Shown: positions 17,506-24,676 of the stretch, piece by piece | Numbering within the stretch: the first letter of the stretch is position 1 | Layout of the letters: every line of letters starts with the position of its first letter | From: Dialister succinatiphilus YIT 11850 | Lineage (GTDB): Bacteria > Bacillota > Negativicutes > Veillonellales > Dialisteraceae | Direction: 5' to 3' | Length of the DNA stretch: 64,000 bases | NCBI RefSeq assembly: GCF_000242435.1 | Contig: NZ_JH591189.1 | Coordinates: forward strand, 177,235 to 241,234 | Notes under the pieces: generated by a model | Database searches by the model: none | Seen by the model: the letters and a program-made list of their open reading frames with translations, nothing else | Told to the model about the DNA's origin: nothing | Program-made: the position numbers and the translations under genes

Positions 17506-20500
17506 ATGAGTAATGGGCATTCAGATATAGAAAATGCTATAAGGGCATTGACTTATTGGTATACGATGGAATTCCTTAATCAGGAGCCTCTTCCCGATGC
17601 AGAAATAAGCAAAAAAATAAACAATGTTGTACTGATTCGGCCAGACGAACAGGCTCCGGGGAAAATAGGCTGGATGGCGCAGGCGCTCAAAGAGAGATAT
17701 GATGATGGAGCTGTCGAAAGTACGGGAGAACTTTCCATTTTTGTGGGAAGATTCAGCAGGGATGCCATAATCAAGAAGATCATTCAGCTCCTTGGTCAGC
17801 AGGATCCCCGCATTGAAAACGCTGCTGATGCAGATATGGCTTTATTTGCATTGCAGACTAGTGCATCAGGCGTATATAAAGAAGGGTCATTTAAAATATC
17901 TCCGCTGTTTTGGGCATTGAAGCAGGTACAGAAGGATAAGACACTTTCTGATAAGCCTTTTGATTTGGATGATTACCAAATGGAAATGGAGAAGTGGGAT
18001 AAAAAAATTCATAAGATTTATAGTGATCTGGATCAGTGGAAATTTGCGAATGATAAGTATGGGAAAAAATATGCCGGTACGGTGATGGAGGATAAGATTA
18101 AATACTTATCTGTCCTTGGTGATTACCTGATGGATTGGTACCATCAATTTGTCAAAGATTATGTTACTGAATTATTTAACGAAAAGGAGCTCAGCGTTTT
18201 TGACTTCTCACGGACAGTGCCTTTTGTGCTTGTACAATGTCCAAATCTGACGATTAAGGCTGGCAATAATAAAAAGAATGAAAAAACTGCTGAACCTATT
18301 CGTCTGCAGGGGAGCTTTGTAGTGGATGATCTTTACATTGTTCTTCAGGAGATGAAGCAGCACCCGGAGCATTTTACCAACGGGATGGGCAAAGTTATTG
18401 TTGATTACATCAATGGTCTTCGCAAGACGGATGAAAGCTTCAACAGAAGGGTGAATATTATTCCACGACAAGATATGTCCGGTCATGATCGAGAACAATT
18501 GCGTCATTTTCTTTTTAGAAGTTTAAGTCCTATGAGGGCACCCAAGGGAAGGTGGCCTTCGCCGTTTCCGCCGGCACTAATGCAGCAGGTAGCGGTGAAT
18601 ATGGCTTGTGCTATGGTAAACCCTGCCATCATGGGTACGAGAAAATCATCCTATTTCAATGCGAATGGGCCGATTTTTTCCGTAAATGGTCCACCAGGGA
18701 CAGGTAAAACTACATTATTGAAGGAAATCATTGTAAACAATATCGTGGAACGAGCTGATTTGTTATCCAATTATGAAAATCCTGATGATGCATTGATGCT
18801 TCAGGAATACAAATATGGGGATGCAGTGGACCCTAAAACAAGAAAGCCCTGCAAGGGACATCGTTATTCCCCTTATGTACCGGGGTATTTTATGTTTAAA
18901 GATGATGTTGTCAATAACTATGGGATGCTGGTATGCTCTTGCAATAATAAGGCCGTAGAGAATATTACTACGGATATCCCGGTAGACAGTGATGTTTCCA
19001 AAAGCATAGAGTCCTTTCTGGATACGATGGTAAAGGAGGGAGACTGGCTGGATGGAATTTCTGACGAAGAAAAGGAGGGATTGGACACCAAGGATTTTTA
19101 CTTCACTTCTAAGACAAGAAAATTATTGGCAAATGACAAGGCATGGGGGCTTATTGCTGCTCCTATGGGAAAGTCACAGAATATTTCTGCTTTTTTCAAG
19201 TATGTGCTTGAAGGTCTTATTTACCAGGAGTATTCTAAGAAGTCTTTGGAAATCCATAAGAAATTATATGGTAATCTTCGGACTCTTTTCCGAAACCAGT
19301 ATGATAAGGTCTGTGAAATGCAGAAGAAATTAAGTACTTGGCATAGTCATCATATGGATTCTTATTATCTGTGGCGATTACAGGAAAGGCAGAAATATAT
19401 CTATTATCACTATCACAAATTAGAAAAGAAAAAAAGCGCAGGGCCTTTAACAGAGCGTGAAACATTACAATGGGACCAGATATGCAATGAAATTCAGAAA
19501 AATATGAAAAACATGCAGATCCTATCGGGACGGCTTTCTGATGAAACAGAAAAAGATATCATGGAGCAGTGTCAACGAGATCAGGAGAGGAAGGCTGACT
19601 TTGAAAAATATATCCCTCTTGATCAAGATTTCCTCTCCAAGCTTTTTAGTGATGATGAAGAATGTGCTACTGCTGCTCATGTATGTGATCCGGGTTTTAC
19701 CTATGACTATGATCTTGAAAGAAAGAAGCTTTTTTTGCTGGCTATGATGCTGCAAAAGGAATTTGTCCTTTCATCCAAGAAGGTGAAGTATAATTTACAG
19801 AACTTTCAAATGCTTAAGAATGGTAAGATTTCAGGAATGGAGAAGAAGATTAACTTCACCGATCCGGATAATGAGTATCATGAGGATTATGAACAGGCCA
19901 TGGGACCAGCACTCCAGACATTGTTTCTTGTCGTACCTGTGATTTCAAGTACGTTTGCTTCGGTTAAGCGCTTCCTGGAGGGAGTGGGGCAGGAGAGCAT
20001 TGGCATGCTTATTGTGGATGAATCAGGCCAGGCTTCACCTCAACTGGCAATCGGTGCTATGTATCGTTCTCGAAGTGCCATGATTGTTGGCGATCCTAAG
20101 CAGGTAGAGCCGGTGGTGACTGATGAGTTGGCTCTTCTGGAGCATGTGTACAGAAAATCTGATTTCTATGCACCCTACACAGTAAAGGGCCTGTCCGTGC
20201 AATCTTTTGCAGATACAATTAACACTTTCGGAACTTATCTAAAGGATGCGGAATCGGAGGATGAAGACCGGGGCGTCTGGGTGGGAAGTCCGCTTGTGGT
20301 ACACAGGCGTTGTATTTCTCCTATGTATGATATTTCCAATGCGTTATCTTATGGCGGAATCATGAAAAAGAAGAGCATGGAGCCCAAGAAAGAAACAAAA
20401 CGGCTTTTCTGCTGGCATCATTCTTTGTGGTTTAACATTAAAGGAAAGGAACAGGGCGGGGGAAATCATTTTGTACCCCGGCAGGGTTCTTATGTATTAG

Positions 20501-21540
20501 AAATAGTGAAGCAGTCTTTCAAAAAATATAATGGATTAGGCGGAGGCAAGGAGCCGGATATTTTTATTATTTCTCCATTTAAGACAGTAGCAGAATCTAT
20601 GAAACGGTATATTGCCAGGAAAAAGGACGAGTTGGGCGTAGATAGTAAGAAACTCTATAAATGGATGAATAACCATATAGGTACGGTCCACACATTTCAG
20701 GGACAAGGGGCTCACGAAGTTATTTTCCTTCTTGGGTGCGATGCAGATTCTGGAGATGGCACCATCAATTTCGTTAATGCCAATATCGTGAATGTGGCGG
20801 TTACGCGTGCTAAAAGCAGATTATATGTAGTGGGGGATTATGATAAATGGCGTATCAATCCCAATATTCGAGTTATGCAGGATATCATGAAAAATATGGA
20901 ACAGTTTAGCTGGATATGCAAAACGGATGATATGGTGGAGGCAGCTTTTCATCAGCTAAAGGGGCTGCCGTCTGCTTACAAGAATGGTTCTGTAGATAGA
21001 AAGGCTGCCGACACGCAGGTGAAGGAAGTGCAGAATTCACCGGAAAAAATCTCTATCAACGAAGTGAGTGAGACAGCTAAAGCGGAAAAGCCATACAAAC
21101 TCCCGTCGGCCACGGCATGTAAATCTGCTGCAGGAAGCAGGATGGTGGGAAAACAGATTGGAAAAGTGACGGAGCCTCACCCTGTAAAAACAGGCCATAC
21201 TAATACTCCGGTTGTCTTGCTAGTAAAGAAACAGGAAATGAAATTGGAAAAAGGATATGTATGTCCGAACTGTCACCATGGCTGGATGGAATATCATGCA
21301 GCAGGAAAATATGGGCCGTACTGGCATTGCCCATTATGTGGGAAAAATATCAATGAGAAGAGTGCATCTAAACTGGATGATTCATTTCATTATCGGTGTC
21401 CCCGGTGTCACAAAGGATATCTTATAATCCGTCAAAAAGGGACTGGCAGTCCCTTCTGGGGCTGCAGTGCTTTTAGTGATGAGAAGGAACGCTGTCATTT
21501 TATGGCTCCTGATAATCATGGAAAACCTGAAAGACGATAA
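17506..21540 (+). CDS. Upf1/DNA2-like SF1 helicase with C-terminal zinc ribbons
   Basis: 1344-residue SF1B-type helicase. Seen: Walker A NGPPGTGKTTLL (395-402), Walker B LIVDESGQASPQ (D838-E839) followed by motif III MIVGDPKQVEPVV, motif V HTFQGQGAHEVIFLLG and motif VI VNVAVTRAKSRLYVVGD. Between motifs I and II there is a long Lys/Glu-rich, probably coiled-coil insertion (about residues 550-740), as in other Upf1/Dna2-type proteins. The tail has two Cys4 modules from about residue 1251: CPNCHHGW...CPLC and a topoisomerase-type ribbon CPRCHKGYLIIRQ...FWGCS, expected to bind nucleic acid. The first 390 residues are not recognised. It follows the helicase-nuclease gene and precedes a terminator, so the two form one unit. 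Function unknown; RNA or DNA unwinding in defence or repair is inference. Confidence 0.85.
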   Translation: MSNGHSDIENAIRALTYWYTMEFLNQEPLPDAEISKKINNVVLIRPDEQAPGKIGWMAQALKERYDDGAVESTGELSIFVGRFSRDAIIKKIIQLLGQQDPRIENAADADMALFALQTSASGVYKEGSFKISPLFWALKQVQKDKTLSDKPFDLDDYQMEMEKWDKKIHKIYSDLDQWKFANDKYGKKYAGTVMEDKIKYLSVLGDYLMDWYHQFVKDYVTELFNEKELSVFDFSRTVPFVLVQCPNLTIKAGNNKKNEKTAEPIRLQGSFVVDDLYIVLQEMKQHPEHFTNGMGKVIVDYINGLRKTDESFNRRVNIIPRQDMSGHDREQLRHFLFRSLSPMRAPKGRWPSPFPPALMQQVAVNMACAMVNPAIMGTRKSSYFNANGPIFSVNGPPGTGKTTLLKEIIVNNIVERADLLSNYENPDDALMLQEYKYGDAVDPKTRKPCKGHRYSPYVPGYFMFKDDVVNNYGMLVCSCNNKAVENITTDIPVDSDVSKSIESFLDTMVKEGDWLDGISDEEKEGLDTKDFYFTSKTRKLLANDKAWGLIAAPMGKSQNISAFFKYVLEGLIYQEYSKKSLEIHKKLYGNLRTLFRNQYDKVCEMQKKLSTWHSHHMDSYYLWRLQERQKYIYYHYHKLEKKKSAGPLTERETLQWDQICNEIQKNMKNMQILSGRLSDETEKDIMEQCQRDQERKADFEKYIPLDQDFLSKLFSDDEECATAAHVCDPGFTYDYDLERKKLFLLAMMLQKEFVLSSKKVKYNLQNFQMLKNGKISGMEKKINFTDPDNEYHEDYEQAMGPALQTLFLVVPVISSTFASVKRFLEGVGQESIGMLIVDESGQASPQLAIGAMYRSRSAMIVGDPKQVEPVVTDELALLEHVYRKSDFYAPYTVKGLSVQSFADTINTFGTYLKDAESEDEDRGVWVGSPLVVHRRCISPMYDISNALSYGGIMKKKSMEPKKETKRLFCWHHSLWFNIKGKEQGGGNHFVPRQGSYVLEIVKQSFKKYNGLGGGKEPDIFIISPFKTVAESMKRYIARKKDELGVDSKKLYKWMNNHIGTVHTFQGQGAHEVIFLLGCDADSGDGTINFVNANIVNVAVTRAKSRLYVVGDYDKWRINPNIRVMQDIMKNMEQFSWICKTDDMVEAAFHQLKGLPSAYKNGSVDRKAADTQVKEVQNSPEKISINEVSETAKAEKPYKLPSATACKSAAGSRMVGKQIGKVTEPHPVKTGHTNTPVVLLVKKQEMKLEKGYVCPNCHHGWMEYHAAGKYGPYWHCPLCGKNINEKSASKLDDSFHYRCPRCHKGYLIIRQKGTGSPFWGCSAFSDEKERCHFMAPDNHGKPERR

Positions 21541-21744
21541 CTTTTTGGAAAAAGATCAAGGAAGTTATACTGATGCATGAGCTCGAGGAGAAATAGATAT
21601 TGAAATTTCACCTGGTATCTAACTGGGAATAGCGGAGTTTAAAATTTATTATGACAGATCAGATGTATTAATATCCGGTCGTGTAAGCAACCATTGAATT
21701 ATACATGGCATAATTGGATCTGCTGATCAGAATTATAGGAGTGG

Positions 21745-21786
21745 AAAAGCCACGGGAAAGGGAAAGTCCTTTTCCGTGGCTTTTTG
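21745..21786 (+). terminator. Terminator downstream of Upf1-like helicase
   Basis: 11-bp arms AAAAGCCACGG (21745-21755) and CCGTGGCTTTT (21774-21784) with further pairing inside and a T-run, 205 bp after the helicase stop. Confidence 0.8.
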
Positions 21787-21865
21787 TGTTTATGCAGCAG
21801 TGGTGTATGTCCTGCCAGCATCATGAGGTATTTTATGCCTTAAAGACTACAAAATCATAAAATCA

Positions 21866-22051
21866 ATGCTTTCCACTATGGTGTTCGCCTTTGGAAGTGG
21901 AGTGATTGGGATTGCACTGGTTGGCATGATTATTCATGGAAGAACGATAGGCATTGCTGTTTGGATTACACTGATTGGAATGATGGTTCATCTGGGACTG
22001 AGTATGTGTATTACCAAATACTTTAGACATTTGAATTCTCCTTTAGGTTAA
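21866..22051 (+). CDS. Possible small membrane protein, 61 aa
   Basis: Short frame encoding two hydrophobic helices (VFAFGSGVIGIALVGMII and IGIAVWITLIGMMVHLGLSM) separated by HGRT. There is no convincing ribosome site before the ATG at 21866 or the one at 21878, and the end overlaps the convergent nucleotidyltransferase gene by 9 bp. The two-helix composition argues for a real gene; the missing initiation signal argues against it. Confidence 0.3.
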   Translation: MLSTMVFAFGSGVIGIALVGMIIHGRTIGIAVWITLIGMMVHLGLSMCITKYFRHLNSPLG

Positions 22052-22660
22052 ACGATTGTAGAGGTCGTTAATAGCCTCTGCATAGGTCTCAAAAGAGGAG
22101 CTGCTTTTTCCTTCGTGAAGATCTTGGTTCTTTTTCCTCAGATAAAGGGACCGCAGATTGTTCCACTTCTTTGCCTTGTGGATACGGTCAATTTTGGAGG
22201 AAAGTTTATTTGTATTCCCAACAAGATTCCATCTATAGGTATTTTCCACTTTATCATGGATAAGGCGAGACCAACCTTGGGAATTTTTCATCAGGATGCC
22301 CAGGTCTAAATGGAAAATGACGGCACCATCCTTATGGACCAAGTAAGTGAGGACAGAGGTTGATTCTTTACCGTAGGAGTAGTCATCAGGAAAAAGGGAA
22401 TCCAAAACCTGACGAATATGTGCTTTCAGCTTCTCAGGATGAGTGCGCCATTCATCAGGAAGATGGTGGAAGCAAAGGTTATAGTCCAAGTCAAATGGAC
22501 CATTTCCATCCCTAAGGACTAGTCCACTTCCGCCGCTGCCTACGAGAACTACCTGTGAAGGGCCTAGTTCCTCTTTCAGCTCATTACTTAGTTGGATAAG
22601 AAACGGCGAACATTTACTACGGTAAGAACTTACAGTTTTCTTTGGTACGTACCGATACAT
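22043..22660 (-). CDS. Nucleotidyltransferase-fold protein
   Basis: 205-residue protein with the polymerase-beta-type nucleotidyltransferase signature: GSGGSG at 41-46, then DLD at 57-59 and a third acidic position D119 in FHLDLGI. This G-S...DxD...D pattern is seen in minimal nucleotidyltransferases of antitoxin/toxin pairs, CD-NTases and tRNA-modifying enzymes. The start at 22660 has AAGGAGGT 8 bp upstream; a longer frame reaches 22753 but lacks such a site. The C-terminal 70 residues are Lys/Arg-rich and may bind RNA. No effector or HEPN partner sits beside it, and it has its own strong promoter. Substrate unknown. Confidence 0.75.
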   Translation of the reverse strand: MYRYVPKKTVSSYRSKCSPFLIQLSNELKEELGPSQVVLVGSGGSGLVLRDGNGPFDLDYNLCFHHLPDEWRTHPEKLKAHIRQVLDSLFPDDYSYGKESTSVLTYLVHKDGAVIFHLDLGILMKNSQGWSRLIHDKVENTYRWNLVGNTNKLSSKIDRIHKAKKWNNLRSLYLRKKNQDLHEGKSSSSFETYAEAINDLYNRLT

Positions 22661-22724
22661 AAAAGATACCTCCTTGTGAAGTCTCCCAAGCCTGCCATTC
22701 GACCGTGCACTGTCAAATCTCTTT

Positions 22725-22753
22725 ATTATAGTTAGAAACCAGTGAGTTGTCAA
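22725..22753 (-). promoter_or_regulatory. Consensus sigma-70 promoter of nucleotidyltransferase gene
   Basis: On the minus strand a perfect TTGACA (plus 22748-22753) and a perfect TATAAT (plus 22725-22730) are separated by exactly 17 bp, about 65 bp before the start codon. One of the best promoter matches in the window. Confidence 0.85.
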
Positions 22754-23318
22754 TCAGTCAAATTCAATAGGGTAAGGTGTGTAAAGGATAGAAAAGATCA
22801 GGGAAAGAGAATTGGGGAGGATACGAAAAGTGTGAAACTGTCGCAATTAAAAATCTCGTGTTTGTTTATGTGCCGTTAGATATAAACGAGAATCCAATAA
22901 AAATATCCAGGAATAATCAAATTCCTGGATATTTTTATTCTATAGGATATCAAAATCAGGATATCAGATATTGTAAATAAAATTGCGATAAAAAAATAAA
23001 AAGATAAAAAATACTTAATGAGATGAAATTATAAGCATATTCTACAAATGTTTTTATTTCTACTTTGTTACTCTTAATTATTTAAAACCATACAACCGCC
23101 CTTCGGGCGACAAAAAACCATACAATTCAGGAGGACGGCACTAAAAGCGCCGCCCTCCTGAAGAGCGGCTCTGCCGCCGGAGACTTTCCTGCCTGTCCAC
23201 TGTATTCCCGCTGGGTAAGAAAAACTTTCCACGGTTGAGGGCGGAGCAAAAGCTCCGCCTTTATAAAATGTCTTTTTTAATTATTAAAAGTTCCCAAAAG
23301 GGGCAGGGAGGAAACATC
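22754..23318. other. Hairpin-rich intergenic region
   Basis: 565 bp without a supported gene. It contains a terminator-like 15-bp inverted repeat (22900-22914/22921-22935), a direct repeat AAAACCATACAA (23084-23095 and 23114-23125), and a GC-rich block of stems: CGCCC-TTC-GGGCG (23097-23109), a long stem 23126-23162, GCGGC-TCT-GCCGC (23165-23177) and GGCGGAGC-AAAA-GCTCCGCC (23240-23259) followed by TTTATAA. The short-loop stems resemble the dispersed hairpin family seen at 42.3-42.9 and 49.7 kb. The last stem could be a leader attenuator for the small-protein cluster that follows. Confidence 0.6.
22900..22935 (+). terminator. Inverted repeat, terminator-like
   Basis: 15-bp arms AAAATATCCAGGAAT and complement with a 6-nt loop, then TTTTTATTC. 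It is not directly behind any recognised plus-strand gene. Confidence 0.6.
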
Positions 23319-23558
23319 ATGAAAAATTTCAATGTATTCACAAGAATTTTGGTCGTTCTCACAGTTCTGGCAGGGGGTACAGCCAATGCCGATTTTTCGC
23401 CGGCACCTGGGACTCATTACGAAGTAATGAATTTCGATGTTGCTTCCAGTCTCACAGTTACTTCCCCGGTAGACGGTGTATTCTCTGCCAGCGGTGATGA
23501 CGCTTTCATCACTACTGAAAGAGGAAAAATTGTGTCCTTTAACAACATAGATCAATGA
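23319..23558 (+). CDS. Small secreted protein, 79 aa
   Basis: Signal peptide MKNFNVFTRILVVLTVLAGGTANA followed by a short mature part of about 55 residues (DFSPAPGTHYEVMNFDVASS...) rich in Ser, Thr and Val, probably beta-structured. The ATG at 23319 has GGGAGGAAAC before it. Family not recognised. First gene of a run of very small genes on the same strand that ends with the ClpX-like ATPase at 24677. Confidence 0.6.
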   Translation: MKNFNVFTRILVVLTVLAGGTANADFSPAPGTHYEVMNFDVASSLTVTSPVDGVFSASGDDAFITTERGKIVSFNNIDQ

Positions 23559-23570
23559 GAGGTGATTAGC

Positions 23571-23762
23571 ATGAGAAAAGATGAATTAGACATTGCTTAT
23601 GAACTATTCAAGCTGGAAGAAGAACTGAATGCTTCTGATTCAGAATTGAATGATAAATTCAAATTATGTAAACGTTATGTTCAATTAAAGCGTCAATTGG
23701 AGGAAGTAAAAAAATCTTCAAACTCAAATTTACAGAGTAATACGATGAAATGTATTGAATAG
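23571..23762 (+). CDS. Small helical protein, 63 aa
   Basis: Starts 12 bp after the previous stop with GAGGTG as ribosome site; the GTG upstream at 23562 is part of that site and is not the start. Sequence is strongly heptad-like (ELDIAYELFKLEEELNAS, YVQLKRQLEEVKKSS), predicting a short coiled coil. No family recognised. Position in the small-protein cluster suggests a partner of its neighbours, possibly of the coiled-coil ClpX-like protein. Confidence 0.6.
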   Translation: MRKDELDIAYELFKLEEELNASDSELNDKFKLCKRYVQLKRQLEEVKKSSNSNLQSNTMKCIE

Positions 23763-23802
23763 TTAATAGTTAAATAGCCATTTGGGCGGGAAGGAGTTCA
23801 TC

Positions 23803-23937
23803 ATGCTCATTATTACAGTAATTCTTTTGCTTGCGGCCTGCTGGTTCCTGGGAACGCTTCTGACTCCCGTATTTGTAGCAGTAGGTTTTGTATATATGTT
23901 GTATTTGATTTTGCAGTCAATTATTGCTGCTATTTAA
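23803..23937 (+). CDS. Tiny membrane protein A, 44 aa
   Basis: Translated by hand: MLIITVILLLAACWFLG then TLLTPVFVAVGFVYMLYLI and a short tail. GAAGGAG lies 7 bp before the ATG. It is almost entirely hydrophobic, with one or two membrane helices. Aligns with the next tiny gene (WFLGTLLTPVFVAVGFVYML against FFLGELLCPFFVLFALGYLL), so the two are paralogues. Function unknown. Confidence 0.6.
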   Translation: MLIITVILLLAACWFLGTLLTPVFVAVGFVYMLYLILQSIIAAI

Positions 23938-23965
23938 TTTTCTGATTTAGAAAGGAGACTTCATC

Positions 23966-24103
23966 ATGTTTATTCTTTTACCCTTTGCTCTCGTTGCTGG
24001 TTTCTTCCTTGGCGAACTTCTTTGTCCCTTTTTCGTGCTTTTCGCTTTGGGATATCTTCTGTCTACACCCTGGCATGCGTTTCTGACTTTTCTTGGTTTT
24101 TAA
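23966..24103 (+). CDS. Tiny membrane protein B, 45 aa, paralogue of A
   Basis: Translated by hand: MFILLPFALVAGFFLGELL followed by CPFFVLFALGYLLSTPWH and a short hydrophobic end. AAAGGAGA lies 9 bp before the ATG. The shared FLGxLLxPxFV core with the preceding gene supports both being real and duplicated. One or two membrane helices, no cleavage site evident. Could be phage- or toxin-like small membrane proteins, but nothing here proves it. Confidence 0.6.
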   Translation: MFILLPFALVAGFFLGELLCPFFVLFALGYLLSTPWHAFLTFLGF

Positions 24104-24174
24104 TATATTAGTCTTATATCTACAGTCTTTTTCCATATTCTATATTTTATAAGTTCCAAAGGAGGAACAACATC

Positions 24175-24579
24175 ATGAAAATCTATCCGCACACATTTGA
24201 ACAGGGTGTAGTCCGTAATTGCGCAATGCCTGAAACAGTACGTGAAAAATCTTGCCTGAATTTCTTCAGAGACCGTGTAATTCGTAAGGTGCAGAAGCCG
24301 GAGGGAAACGGTTATATGAAGATCCTCGCTCCGGATGCTTTTCAGGAGATGCTTGATAATGTGAGATCATATTCAGGCATTACCAAATCTAAGATGATTA
24401 ATACACTTCACGATGTTTATTGCAGTTACGATATCTGGGCAAAAAATGATGATGCGAGACTGAATTCCCTCTATAAATATGCCGCGTGGCTTCACAGAGC
24501 AGAAAAACAAGGCAAGTTTATTTACGCACCTTCCAATTACAAAGTGCTTACTACGGCTAAACAGTATTCTTTAATCTAA
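24175..24579 (+). CDS. Hypothetical protein, 134 aa
   Basis: Soluble basic protein with a good ribosome site (AAAGGAGG) before the ATG. No family recognised. Predicted mostly helical; a cluster of aromatic and basic residues (SLYKYAAWLHRAEKQGKFIY) lies near the C-terminus. Sits between the tiny membrane genes and the ClpX-like ATPase, all on one strand, and may be an adaptor or substrate of that ATPase; this is inference from position only. Confidence 0.6.
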   Translation: MKIYPHTFEQGVVRNCAMPETVREKSCLNFFRDRVIRKVQKPEGNGYMKILAPDAFQEMLDNVRSYSGITKSKMINTLHDVYCSYDIWAKNDDARLNSLYKYAAWLHRAEKQGKFIYAPSNYKVLTTAKQYSLI

Positions 24580-24620
24580 TGATTTCTCATCTAAATTATT
24601 CTTACAAGTAATCTTTTATT

Positions 24621-24660
24621 GCCCGGTGAAGTCCTTGGGACTGATCCGGGCGCCTTTATT
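24621..24660 (+). terminator. Attenuator-like hairpin before ClpX-like gene
   Basis: GCCCGG (24621-24626) pairs with CCGGGC (24646-24651), enclosing an inner stem AAGTCC-TTG-GGACT (24629-24642), followed by a T-rich stretch. It ends just before the ribosome site at 24666, so it may limit read-through into the ATPase gene. Confidence 0.55.
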
Positions 24661-24676
24661 TCTCCAGGAGGTTATG

